Below, one piece after another: positions 12,340-24,791 of a DNA stretch of 64,000 nt. Under the pieces are notes generated by a model. The model did no database searches. It worked only from the letters and a program-made list of their open reading frames with translations, and was not told the origin of the DNA. The translations under genes were made by a program, and so were the position numbers. The DNA lies in assembly GCA_036874045.1 (NCBI GenBank), contig JAZBRI010000003.1, positions 2,740,501-2,804,500 on the forward strand. Direction: 5' to 3'. Every line of letters begins with the position of its first letter. The first letter of the stretch is position 1. The DNA comes from Cymodocea nodosa (Eukaryota > Streptophyta > Magnoliopsida > Alismatales > Cymodoceaceae).

Positions 12340-13285
12340 AGGGGAGAGGCATTAGGGATTCAGAGGAGTGGCGTGAACGGTAAATAAGTTGGATTCGAAG
12401 GGACTTTTGTAACTTATGGCCCCGCCGAAATTTTTGTGGGTAAGTCAGAGACGAATTTCCGTTGTGACGGTAAATTTGAAAATTCGAATTCACGTTAATT
12501 CTGAATTTTCTTTAAAAAAAATCGTGTGGCGATTTCGTTCCTCTCACGTCCCGATCTCGGAATCATTCCGAACCGTGGTCTACGATTCCCTTCCAGCTTC
12601 TTATTTATTTAATTTTAACGCGTTCAGTTGACAACGGATCGGTGAGAATTTAACCTGAGCGTTAGATATTTATGAACATTTAAGGGTGAAATGGATTGCC
12701 GACGTGATGGTATTTCAAAGCGTGATATTTTCTGCCCCACTTGTTTTCTTTAGACTTAGTCTTAGATTTGAGAATTCAAACTTGCGATGATAAGAATGGT
12801 AAAAATTTATCTTGTTACACTTTTGTTCTACTCCACTTGTTCATACTTGTCAATCCCCAATTACCTCACGCCACCACCGTTAACCGTTAATGCCAGTGTC
12901 ATCGTTACTTTATAAGTACTAAAATAAAAAATTACCTCGATTCTTTCGAAGTCACCGTTACCATTGCACCATTACTAAAAGTATTTTCATGAAATTTTTA
13001 CATAACAGCGGCAATGATTTTGCAATCACAAATATTCGTGGTAGATTCATTTTTGTTAAGATTGCGTAACTATCAAGAAAATATTAAGATTTAATAATAT
13101 TTTGATATTTACATTTTTTTTATAAAGAAAAACTCCGCACTCATCGAACACCTAACCGAGACGACTTGTTGACGTGGACTTGTTTTTCCCTTTTGTTTTG
13201 TTTTTTTTTTTTTTGGTAATGAAGTGGGATTTCCTTGTCCAGTTAACAACTCTTACGTCGTTATTTCTAAACAACGTGAAGAAGA

Positions 13286-13317
<32 letters not shown>

Positions 13318-14150
13318 CGCTAAGTGGTAATGGAAGTGGACACGCGCACTCCCTTCCTTTCAAGCAACGGACGGGTTCAATTCCAATCTTCGCACCAAGT
13401 CAGACGTAGATGGGACCCACCCACCACGCTAACCGACGCGGACCGAAATCTAGGGGGATGGTTTTAAATAATAAAAAAAGTCATAACAATATATAATTAT
13501 TTACGTGACTATATAGTTTTTTTTAATTACACGACTATATGGCTAAGAATTTCTTTTTACTATTCTTGTAATCGTGAGTACAAATTCTTGAAATTAAGGT
13601 TCGAAATGTGTAAGGTGTTTTACGAAAAATGTGATTATTTTATTTAAATTTTGATAAAGAATGTAAATTTATTCTTTCATCCACGGCGACAATACAGCTC
13701 ATCTAAATATTTCATCATCCAATATTTCAGGGAACGATGATTTGGCATCATACCTCCAGACCTCATCATGAAAAAATTCAAGCTGTTAGAAATTACATGC
13801 TTATAAATGAAATTTATTCTTAAGAAACATTTAACAGGCGTCGGATGAGACCAGTCGTTGTTGCGTGCCCGTCCAAGGACTATTCTTCGTGTTCCAACGA
13901 AACGAAGAAATGCCCTTCTCGGGAATCTCCAAAGTAGCAGCCGTTGGAATCCAAGGATAGTTAGTCCATGGACGGGAGAAGAATGGTTGGTTTGAAATTT
14001 GGAAGAATGGATATTGTTTACGAGGGTTTATGCACTTAGAATTTAACTTAATTGAAAATTTTTTTCGTCAGATTTTAAGTTACGAGGTATTTATGTATTT
14101 TAGAATTTAAATTCATTCTAATCATGTGTAAAGGTTGGGAAAATAAATTC
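12340..14150. other. Intergenic spacer with simple repeats
   Basis: No gene is supported. It contains a T run near 13200-13214 and an (AT)n microsatellite at about 13293-13315. The part at 13850-13960 is GC-richer but has no coding frame that I recognise. Confidence 0.5.
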
Positions 14151-14179
14151 TTAACCTAAAAGGTCAAAATTCATTTTCC

Positions 14180-14625
14180 GAACTTGAGTTTAATGCTCGC
14201 CTTCGCCCTCCCGCTCGACGTTTGCCCTCACTCTCATGCTCAATGCTTGCCCACACCCTCCCCCTTGCGCTCGCCCTTGCCCTTAACGTCACTCATCCTC
14301 ACCCTTGTTGTTGCTTGCCCTCGCTCTTACCCTCGCTTGCCTGTCGAAGCTTCTGCTCATCGTCACTCGTGCCTGACTTCACTTTCACTCGTTGTTGCAT
14401 CCACCTGTCGAAGCTTCCATGGAGCCCTCACCATCGCAGCTACTGTCTTTCGTCCTCGCTCCTGCCCTCGCTCACCTGTCGAAACTTTCGCAAAACCCTC
14501 ACCCTCGCTCTTACCCTCGTTCCTACCCTCGCTTGCCTGTCGAAGCTTCCGCGAATCCATCACAGCTACCAGTCACCTATGCTATTTAGTGGAAGCTTGC
14601 CCGCTCGCCTGTTGAAGGTACATTA
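14180..14625 (+). repeat. Pyrimidine-rich degenerate minisatellite
   Basis: A CT-rich array in which CACCTGTCGAAGCTTC or CTTGCCTGTCGAAGCTTC recurs at least five times, at roughly 60-80 base intervals, separated by CCCTCGCTC-type tracts. All three plus frames are open for long stretches, which is what a stop-poor CT-rich repeat gives and does not indicate a gene. It lies just upstream of the Harbinger relic and may belong to its 5' part. Confidence 0.6.
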
Positions 14626-14939
14626 TTTGCATTTGATTTGCATCATGATTTTATCAATGATGTTAATTGTAGATATTGTAGAACTTCCAAAATGACAGCA
14701 AAAGTTCCTGTTACGACCACAAAATGGTAAGCCAAAATCATGAAGCATTGTTTGTTTGTGAATGCAAATGTAAACATTCTAGTCACCGTGCGCAAAACAA
14801 CTCATTCATGTCAACAACACCTAGTACATTTTATATGTCGAGTACCCTTAACCCTTTTCAGTATTTTTTTTCCATTGATGTTTATGGTAATGTTCATTTC
14901 TATGTTATGGTACATTTTATATCATGTTGATATATGCAT

Positions 14940-17640
14940 TCTTAGGAAATGGAAAATAATAAAGGTAGTGGAAGATCTTATTTTAGTTTGAGTGTTCAAG
15001 CGAATGAGATGATATTAAGAAAGGTGTGTGATGCTATTAAGGAGGGTAATGGTAAAACTCTTGATGGAAAGATACAAGTTGATACTTGGCTGAAAGTAAT
15101 TGACAATTATAATAACGAAATATGAGGTAACATCTAAAAGAAAAATATTGATAATCGAACGAAAACATAGCAACAAATGTACAAGATTTATACCAAAATT
15201 GGTGCACAAAATGGTTAAGGATGAAACTACATTCATGGATATACTTATATTGCAAAAGAAGTTTGAGATGAATTTGTTATGGTTAGTTGAATTTTTTCAA
15301 ATTTAAACTTAACATTTGATTAGCTTATAATTTATACTAATATTTTTTTTCCTAATAGATTCATCCAAAGTGTGCACAATACAAGGGTAAAGCATGTCCC
15401 ATATATGACCAACTTCAAATAATATTCGAAGGAAATCTTGCAATAGGCTCAACTAAAATGAGTACAACAAATCTGAGAGCAGCTATAAACTTGAATGAAG
15501 ATATAAACGACTTTGATAATGTACCTCTTACATAAAATGCTATGAAATTTGAGGCTGAAACTCAAGATCATTTTCCTACTCAAGCTCCTTCTCCTAGTTT
15601 GAATGATGTAGACTCATGCAATAAAAGAAAATGTCCACGTCTACATGCTGAATCACAACTTATGGCAACTACAATGAACAATGTTGGTGTATCACTTATG
15701 AATTATTTTAGTGAGGATATAGAAGAAAATACGAGGAAAATGACGTACACAAAGCGTGTCATACAATTATAAGAGAACGTGATATTGATTCAAAAGGAAA
15801 AGATGGCATTTACACAACATATTGAATAAAGAAAATTAACATACATGGAGAGTAAGATGGAATTGTTAGAGAAAAAAGATCATAAAGAAGATGATGTTCT
15901 CACTATTTTACTTTCACTTACAGATCTTACAGAAGAAGAGAAATACAAGGCAATGTAATTATTGGAGATAGAATCAAAGAAGAATCCATTTAGTCTTCTA
16001 CCATCGAACATGAGAACTTCATGGTTGAAGTTTAATTTAAAATGATGTGCTTTTTTCATTTAAAAATTTAACTTTTGTTGAACATGCTTGAATTTATTAA
16101 ACTTGTGTTATCCTTTAAATGTTACGTAACATGGTGTAAACATTTTGTTAATGTATGCATTATTTTGCATTGTATGATATTATTATGTTTTCTTTATTAA
16201 ATCATAATTGGTATGATAGGTACAAATGCAGGGACTGGAATTTATGAAGACGTCTATGTACATTATTAATGAAGACGAAGAACGAAGGAAGAAAAAAAGA
16301 AAAGTTATATTGGAAACATGACAATTTCTATACAGAATTACTATAAATGAGATTCAAACATTCACCACTTGCATATACAGCATGGAAGGAGTAGAATATA
16401 TACAAAGATTGTTAGATCCATCCTCACCATATCAAGTATACAACTGTAGGAAAATTTATCGAATGAGTCAAAATATTTTTTCACAATTTTGTAGATTATT
16501 AAGAAATATGAAAATAATATAAAATAGTAGAAATATAAGTGTAAAGGAGAAACTTGCTATTTTTTTTAGTGACAATTGGACAAAATAAGAGGTATGGAGT
16601 AACCAGAGAGTGTTTTCAATACATATTTCAATGAAATGATAAATGCTATATTAAAAATAGGTGATACACTTTTAGCTAAACATGAAGTTGTTACACACAA
16701 TCGAATTCAAAATGATATTAATGTTTATCCATATTTCAAGGTACACACTTCAATCTTTATTGAAATTTTGATATTTCATGTTATTCATTTATATATTAAT
16801 TAAATTAATTTTTGGTATGAGCAAGATTGTATAGGTGCTATTGATGGTACACACATTAAAACCATAATTTATGGAAAGGAGAATGCCCGATTTAAGAATA
16901 AAAAAGGTGAAAATGTGAATTGTCACAAAACGTATTAGCTACATACAATTTTAATATGGAATTTACCTATATTCTTAGTGGGTGGAAATGTTCAACTACT
17001 GATGTTTAATTCCTTCAAGATGAAACAACTCAATGCAATGGTTTGCAAGTGACACGAGGTATACAACTTATGATCTACCTTTATGTCACATATCAATCAA
17101 AATTGAATTTATTTCAAATGGTGTTCAAATACATACAAGTAAATTTTACTTAGTTGATGTTAGATTTCCAAATAGGCCTAAGTTTATATGTCCATTTCGT
17201 AGTATTCGATATCACTTATCAGAATACGAAGGAAATCGACAACCAACAAATGTAATGGAAAAATTCAACTATAGAAATTCACAGTTGAGGATAGTAATTG
17301 AACGTATATTTGGAATAATCAAACATCGTTTTGCAATATTACAAGGATATATGCCATTTACTTTCACAACTCAAGTAAAAATAGTATTAGCATATTTTTT
17401 AGTTTACAACTTTATTCGTAAAGCAAATAAAACAAACTTATGTCAAGACCTTGAAGATGAAGTACAACAAGATGAACGTGATATACAAGTTGAAGACTCT
17501 ACAAATGTAGAAGTATAATATGAAATAGTTAACACCATTGAGAACAACATACAGGAGCAAAGTAAAGAAATTACAGATAAATTTTGTGAAAATATTATAT
17601 ATGTAATGTGGGATAATCGTGAATAAGAATATTACAAACA
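14940..17640 (+). mobile_element. Decayed PIF/Harbinger DNA transposon with remains of both genes
   Basis: Two broken genes lie in the order expected of PIF/Harbinger. The first (about 14950-16040) resembles the Myb/SANT-like partner protein: a TWLKVIDNYN block, then HPKCAQYKGKACPIYDQL, GSTKMSTTNLRAAINL and the acidic C-terminal part with LTEEEKYKAM. The second (about 16230-17520) is the DDE nuclease: RLLDPSSPYQ, then DCIGAIDGTHIK at about 16830 (first catalytic Asp), then YLVDVRFPNRPKFICPFR and IRYHLSEY. It ends with NYRNSQLRIVIERIFGIIKHRF at about 17270-17335 (catalytic Glu in VIERIFG). Stops and frame changes interrupt both. The last 160 codons (17033-17518) are still open. I could not fix the terminal inverted repeats or the 3-bp target duplication. 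Confidence 0.85.
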
Positions 17641-18740
17641 TCAGAATGAGCAGATTTTTTGTAATATACCTTTTTTTGTACATTACGAGGAATATAGAAT
17701 TTAAAAGTAACCTTTTGTTGTTTTAAACATGTAATATAACTAAAAATTTATCAATTTTTGTAATTTTTGATTTATTTTTTATAATTATATACTTAATTAA
17801 TTGATAAATAATATATAAACATTTAATTTAATAATTATTCATTTATTAATACAAGTAATTCATTCTTTAATTAATTATATTTTTACTAATTACTTTAATT
17901 TATTATTTAACTTTATTAAAAATTTATTTATTTAAATTCTGTTATGTGCACGAACATCTAAATTTTAATTTCTATTAAATTTTTGAATATACACAAACAT
18001 TTAGATTTTAAATTTTTTCTATCAAATTCTAATTCTACTTAAAATCTAAAATTTTTATTTTAACCCTTCGCCAAAAAAAGAAATAATAGTCATGTTTCCT
18101 TCAGATCTATACAATAAAGGAAGATCTTCCTCCCACCAAAAAATTCAACGTTGTTTCAGGTCGGAATCGCCTTTGTTGTTCCGGTCTTTACTCATCAGAT
18201 ATATATTATATTTTTCGTAATAAACATAAGATAATTTCCGGAGCCCGGCCCCGAACGGACGAGTGGGCTGGGCGTCCGTTAGAAAATTGCAACTCAAACT
18301 GTGGAAGCCCTGCCCTTTTTCTTAATTTAAATATTAATGGCGACATATATCTTACCACCGATTTTAGAAAAACGAAAGTCACGATCGATGACGGTGAAGG
18401 AAATGATCGCCACGGGGAACGCAGATGTATAAAAGCCAGCCAGAATTATGAACTCTCCTACAATAAAATCACCTCTTAAAATACGAACGACAGCCACGTA
18501 CCCAATACCACCTCTGCTTGGGTCGATAGAAAATGAGAAGTGATCGTCAGGCGACAACGATAAAGCCGGTGGCACGTGATCGTCAGGCGAAGTGACGCGA
18601 CGAGGCGAAGCATCGTTCGGTCCACCGGAACCACTCGCCCGCTCCTTTTCCGTGTCACCGACCAAACGAAATAGCCATCCGCGAAGTGCCACGTCAGAAA
18701 TTCCTCGATAATCCGAAACTCACGAACCAACCACCGTTCC
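17641..18740. other. AT-rich spacer grading into the MICU promoter
   Basis: Bases 17700-18070 are extremely AT-rich and may hold the 3' end of the Harbinger element. From 18230 the sequence becomes GC-richer and serves as upstream sequence of MICU. A long minus-strand frame at 18327-18692 has no family resemblance and lies over promoter DNA, so I do not call it a gene. Confidence 0.5.
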
Positions 18741-18742
18741 CC

Positions 18743-18749
18743 TATAAAT
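18743..18749 (+). promoter_or_regulatory. TATA box of the MICU gene
   Basis: CCTATAAATCC lies 50 bases upstream of the start codon, which puts transcription start near 18775 and a short leader before the ATG. Confidence 0.6.
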
Positions 18750-18798
18750 CCCACCCTGGCATCCATCTGCTCCCCTTCTTTCCGACGAACTACTGCAA

Positions 18799-21700
18799 AT
18801 GTCCCTGTTGCCGTCCCTCAGGCGATCGTCGTCCTCCCTAGCCCGGTTACGATGTTCCCGTTGCCCGATCCACCAAGGCGTCCGCTCCTACTCTAGCTCC
18901 GCTGCGGAGGACACGACCTCCGATCGCAACATAGGCCACTTCTTGAAGCTTGTGGCTGGTGTCGTCGCTACCGGATCGGCGGCTGGGATGTGGTTTCTCT
19001 CTTCGTCGTTCACGACGTCGACGGAATTTCCCGAGTTCGCTCGCTTCGTGCCTGGATCTGTGAGATTGGAAGGTGCGGATGAAGAGGGGCTTCAGGAAAA
19101 GAAACCTAGATATCTATTTGGAGGTCAATATATACCTTCGAGCGCCTTTTCGCTTGGTTCCTTTTTTTTTTTTTCATTCATTTCTTTATTTAATATTTTT
19201 TATTCATTTTTACCGTATTCTCGTATTTATACGTAAACTTTTTTATTCCGACAATAATGGTGGTCTTATGGGAGATGTATGGTTTCATACAAAAACCTTT
19301 TTATTCCTTGTAGGAATCGACACCAACGGTGTTATTGGGTCGGATTTTAAGAGAATTACTCTAGGTGTGGATGAGTCTCGGCCCAATGGTTAAGTGCCTC
19401 CAATGTGACCTGGAGAACGTAGGTTTAAATCTTAAGAAACAGTTTCGCAATTTTATAGAGGTAAGGTTGCATAAAATAGGATCCTCTTCAGACCTTACAT
19501 TGGTGGTGGCTTCATGCAGTAGGTTCTCCTTTAATAACACGTTTCTAGGACCTAGGTTCTCTTTGGCTGCCGGTTTTTGTGGATATTCTCTCACATAATA
19601 GTATATACTTTCACAAAGTAAAAAAAATGAGAATAAACGAAAGAAATTAGGAAATCATAGGGACAAGAGAGATGTCATTTAAATCCTAAATTTTTAACCA
19701 CCTTTATTGTAAAACTGCAGCATTCATTAGAAACTGAATGTTGTTTTATTTAAAGTTTGCTTAGTGGCACTAATGTTCTTTTCAAATACTTCAAAATAAG
19801 CAGGACAAATTTACGTTGGATTTTCTGCTTCTCTTGGAGCATGTGCTCTTTTTTAAGTTTGTCAATGGGCTATGATTCAAGAATCTAATAGGCAATTTTC
19901 TTTTCCTTGGATCAGAGCTTATCTTTAATATCACCTTGAAAACAGGGAATGTATCTCTCCAATTATTACATTTTTTAATCTGATAATGAATTTTCTCTTT
20001 CTGCATTATTGCACGTATGTTATTTCATAGTTGGTGTCCGACTTGAATCGAAGTTATCCTATTATGGTGATTGAATCAGATGGGTAAATCAATCAAGAGG
20101 TTGTCGACTGTAACAAAGCTTCATCCATATATATTTATTCTCCTAGTTTTAGCAATCATCTGAGTGTTTGATATTTTTTTATATCTGAGAATTCCTATCA
20201 ATTACAAAAATATGATTTCAACAATTTATTTTGTATCGCATTCCTATGGGTTCTACATTTCTGGCTTCAAATATAGGAATATCTACATATTTTATTTGTA
20301 GCAATATGAATTACTACTTAAATAAGGATGCTTATGATTTTATTAATAGTTTTTCACTCTGACAGATGCTTATCGTAGAAGGGTTTTCTTTAACTATGAA
20401 AAACGTATAAGGATGCGAAGTCCTCCAGAAAAGGTAATTAAATTTCTTGTAGCCTAAAGATCTTCATTCGTGGTGTCTTTCAACTTAAGCTATTGTGATA
20501 TTGCATAGATAATATCGGTAGATTCTCAGTAGTTGAGAGTTTGTTTAACATTCTTTCCTGAATTTTCTTGCAGGTATTTGGGTACTTCGCATCTTACCAT
20601 ACACCAGAAGGAGATGATTTCATGACACCTGCAGATTTAATGAGAGCAGTTGTTCCTGTATTTCCTCCATCTGATTCAAATAAGGTCAGGGAAGGATATT
20701 TGAGAGGGGAGCGCCGTCCTGGTGACTTGTATTGTCCTCCTTCACCATTCTTCTTGCTTTTTGACATGAACAACGACGGGCTCATATCCTTTCCAGAGTA
20801 AGTCCCACTTTCTTTGTCATTTTAAGCATATAAAGCCAGAAGAAATGTTTTTTTCTCTGTTACGAAGTTCTTGCATTTTACCTCTGATCGTATATAGCGT
20901 ATTGATGGTTTTTGTATGTTTGTGATGATCACCATTTGTCTTGCAGGTACATTTTCTTTGTTACATTACTTAGCATTCCTGAATCAAGCTTCTCGGTGGC
21001 TTTTAAAATGTTCGACATTGACAATAATGGGTATGAAATGTTATTTATATGTTAACATTGTTAAAATTTATCACTTTGTATATATTTTTTTACGATTTGT
21101 TTGATGGTGATTGACTTGGGTGTTCCCTTATTTTTGCATGGTTTGAAAATAGTTGAAATGCATTTTAAATTTATCATAAATCATTATTGGGTACATTTTG
21201 CATCAATTGTAGATTGCATTTTTGTTTTTGTCAAATAAACCAGTTTTCTTTTGTTTTATTTCCAATGATAGGTATCATTTTGTTTAGGTAGGTTTCTTTG
21301 GAAGTCATTGCTGAATTCTCTCCTGTCCAAGACTCCATGCTCATTTTTTAGTGGCTTTTGGGAATTTTGTTGTTTCTAATATTTTCCTAGTCTTCATGGA
21401 TAAGCCCTTATTGTTGGTACTTATATAGTAATGGCAATAGTTTTTTGTACTTCTCCTCTTTGCGATTTCTCATATTCTTACCTGAATTTTCAATATTTTT
21501 CCTTAGAAGATCAAGTTTTAACGGTGACATCCAAAAATGATTTTTTTTTGTTTGGTTTTCTTTTTTTGAAAATGTTATCAATTCTTTATTATTATTATTA
21601 TTATTTTTACCATGGGGCATCATTTTTGTCTGCACCATTTTTTTATTAAGATTGCTAGATTTTTTACTTTCTTGCTCTTTAGTTTCTAGCATCATGCAGC

Positions 21701-23716
21701 CTATATACCCTAGCATGATCTAGGTGAAGATCCAGTCTATATGATTCCTTGATTTGCATTCAAATATTCAATGCTTAACATTAGTTGATTGGTGGTAAAA
21801 GAAATATCTGATGATTAAGCATCACTTACCCATGGTGCCTACTTTTTCACTTAAGCATGTTTCTATTGATTTATTATTCTTTTTTTTCAGGAAAATAAAG
21901 AGAGAGGAATTTAAGAAGGTGATGACCTTGATGAGGTCATACAATAGACAAGGTGCTTGCCATAGAGATGGACTGCGTATTGGGCATAGAATTGGTAAGT
22001 CCGTGGAAAATGGTGGTTTAGTGGAATATTTCTTTGGGAAGGATGGAACCAACAGTCTCGAACATGGCAGATTTGTTGAATTTTTGAGAGAGTTGCACCA
22101 TGAGGTAGGTAGTCCTTTAGTTCATATTGAAACAGTCATATGAATTGATTCAGTGGTATAAGATTCTGTCATCTTGTTCTTTCTCAATTGCAACTTGCCC
22201 GTTTCCAAACCATTTCTTAATCAAAAATTGTGAATAATAATGCTGTTCTAGTTGTTCTTCTTTAGAAGAGGTTTGTGCACATGGAAAGCACAAAAGTTGC
22301 TCCGGAAGGAATTCGATCACTAAAATTATGATGTTTATGCTGGCAAAAAATCATGATGTTTATATACTGAAGTAATCTCTAACGAAGGAAATGATTTTAT
22401 AGAAAAGTGAAATACTTTACATTTTAAATATGTGTGAATCAAATGCTCATTTCTTTACTTACACTTTAGAATTCCAAAGAAATTTTCTTAAAGTATTTTT
22501 TTACTTCATTCACCTTATTTTAATATTGTGAATAACATCCTCTATAATTTCTCCATTCTTGCTTATTATAGTTTTAGTTATCTAAAAATCATATTTTTAT
22601 GAATCTCATAACCATCTATCATGTACCTTCATCATTATTTCGATTTTTGTTGAATCTATACTTCATATATTCAATTTTGACTAAATTTAAATCCTTTGGA
22701 TTCCAAAGTGTCTTTTTATAATTTACATTAATTTGACATTAGAGTTTGTTTATTCTTAGGATTTCGGTGAATGTAATGGCAGTTCTTAAATTCTGATGAG
22801 ATTGAATTATTTTGTCATTTCTTTAGATTGTGCGCTTGGAGTTTACCCACTATGATTACAAATCAAGTGGATCAATTTCAGCGAAGGATTTTGCACTATC
22901 CATGGTTGCGTCTGCTGATATCAAACACATAAACAAGTTTCTTGACCGAGTGGATGAACTAGATTCTTACCCACATCTTAGAGATGTCAGAATCTCCTTA
23001 GAGGTCGGATAGTGGCTGATTTTCTTATCCTTAAATATTTCCTGTTTCTGTTGCGTTAAATGGTTCTCCATTTTTTAAAATTGTTTTTCTTTCAGGAGTT
23101 CAAGTCGTTTGCTGAGCTGCGCAGGCAATTAAGACCTTTGGCCCTGGCTATTTTTAGTTATGGGAAAGTCAATGGTCTATTGACAAAGTCGGATTTCCAA
23201 AGAGCTACGGATCATGTAAAACAAATAAATATTGACACTATCAACTAATAATCTACAGTGATATGTTCATTATATGAGGCCAAGTTTAATTATGATCCAT
23301 GCCACTCTTCTCATCTTATTATTAGTAAAATTTGCTAATGAATGACATTATTTTTGTTTACACCTGCTAGGCTGAGATTTATTATTTTTATTCGAAAATA
23401 CCTACTTAGATGTGTCATGGAATATTTCTAACCTATGTCCTTTATTATTGTTATTTGGAAATTTTGGGAGACTTACCTTTGTTTTTCATGTTTGGTGTAG
23501 GTATGTGGTGTATCCTTGTCCAACAATGTAGTTGATGTCATATTCCATGTCTTTGACTCCAATCAGGATGGGAGTTTAAGTGCAGATGAGTTTGTAAGTG
23601 CGTTGCAAAGACGTGAAGCCAACATTCGTCAACCCGTGTCAACAGGTGTTACGGGGATCATGTCATGTTTGTTGAACTGTGCGAAAAATTGCTCGTTAGC
23701 AGAGTTGCTTCCATAA
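18799..23716 (+). CDS. MICU: MICU, mitochondrial calcium uniporter regulator (eight exons)
   Basis: Exons 18799-19123, 20366-20433, 20574-20797, 20947-21030, 21891-22104, 22827-23003, 23096-23215 and 23501-23716 join to 1428 bases and 475 residues. The product is the EF-hand gatekeeper of the mitochondrial calcium uniporter. The N-terminus (MSLLPSLRRSSSSLARLRCSR) is a clear mitochondrial leader. A hydrophobic segment follows at about 50-68. EF-hand loops are canonical at 194-205 (DMNNDGLISFPE), 229-240 (DIDNNGKIKREE) and 423-434 (DSNQDGSLSADE). A fourth at 315-326 (DYKSSGSISAKD) lacks good ligands at loop positions 3, 5 and 12. Three working loops rather than the two of animal MICU1 is the known plant pattern. 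The C-terminal CLLNCAKNC region matches plant homologs. Exon joins all keep phase. Confidence 0.95.
19365..19540 (+). mobile_element. Au-type SINE in MICU intron 1
   Basis: A tRNA-like head (AATGGTTAAGTGCC as A-box region near 19388, GGTTTAAATCT as B-box at 19422-19432) is followed by AAGAAACAGTTTCGCAA. Next come GTAAGGTTGCATAAAATAGG, TCAGACCTTACA and CTTCATGCAGTAGGTTCTCC. This order matches the Au SINE family of angiosperms (tRNA head, 'gaaacagcctc', 'ggctgcgta', 'tgcaccgggctgccc'). CpG positions have largely become TpA or TpG, so the copy is old. Confidence 0.75.
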
Positions 23717-24750
23717 GAATCGGAAGAATTCAAATGAAGAGCTACAAACTGACCATATATCATCAACTGGATACGGCCGTGCAAAACGTATTCATCGGCA
23801 TTTTTGGCAGATTCCATAAAGATGGAAGCACGGCTGGTGGGCTTGATTGATAACCCTTTTTTTCAGACTAGGCTTCTACAAAAAGTCTGCAAAATGCATT
23901 GTTGACCCCTCTTGCATGCAGACTTTAGTCGCCTGTAGCATGTAGATAATAACTCTGATGTACGCTAAATTGCGGGAGTTAGAATTATTCCCCCCCCCCC
24001 CCCCCCCCCCCCCACCCCCTTGTATTCCAGGTAATTTACGGGTTGCTTAAATTCATAGAACTTTAAGATCAAGAGCTACGATTGATGGTAGCGAGTTCAA
24101 TTGCAATGAATAGAATTGTGTGATATATATTTGTAGAAAAAATTACTTTAAAGTAGAAATCCTAAGATATATTCACTTGCTTAAAATCGGTAATTTATTT
24201 TTTCCTTTCTATTTTTTCTTCCCATGTTATTCCACGCTTCCTTTACTCCCTCTCTCATATTTTCCTCTTCGGCCATCCACCATTGCACGAGAAGGAAGTG
24301 GTTCTGGCTGTGGGTTGGAATTCATGAGAAGCAGAATTCTCTCTAGTCCAAGTCTGACGGGCCCTCTTGTTGCCGACAGATTTGGATTTTCCCTGATCAC
24401 TGGCGATTGATAAAATTCCTAGCCTTACCTATATTCTCGAGAAACTAGAAAAATATTATGAGGGAATCCAATAATCTACGTAATAATAAATGATTTGTCC
24501 AATTTTGAAGAATTGGAGAACATCTCATACTGAAGTATGTCAAAAGTTAGGTTATACATGTATATTCTCCATGGATGAAGAAGCCGAAGTTTCCCAATTC
24601 ACAAAACCCGGCTACGGATCCAACCGATCAAAATGCAACAAAGCTGATGGTACCTCGGAAGTTGTTCGGCGGAAGCGTCCACCGTCCCGTTCATGGATTT
24701 GGTGGTGCCCTGGCGAGAGCACCAGTGCGTATAATATCTGGAAAAATTCA
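23717..24750. other. MICU 3' flank with poly-C run
   Basis: The first 200 bases are likely 3' UTR of MICU. A run of 24 C bases (23990-24013), then A and five more C, is the only striking feature. Sequence at 24240-24410 is less AT-rich but shows no gene that I recognise. The end of the stretch probably belongs to the 3' UTR of the minus-strand AVT6 gene. Confidence 0.5.
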
Positions 24751-24751
<1 letters not shown>

Positions 24752-24781
<30 letters not shown>

Positions 24782-24791
24782 CTTCTTCTTC
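24752..24791. repeat. (TTC)n / (GAA)n microsatellite
   Basis: About 13 uninterrupted TTC units directly abut the stop codon of the minus-strand AVT6 gene, so its 3' UTR would begin with a GAA run. Confidence 0.9.

Noticed and set aside
11682-12387. Several plus-strand frames opposite the serine-rich gene
   Set aside because: They are Arg/Gly-rich shadows of the Ser/His-rich coding strand and show no family resemblance.
14184-14695. Frames of 65-157 codons in the CT-rich region
   Set aside because: Open frames in all three phases come from a stop-poor repeat, not from selection for coding.
18327-18766. Minus-strand frames of 96 and 121 codons upstream of MICU
   Set aside because: They overlap the MICU promoter and TATA box, overlap each other in different phases and match nothing known.
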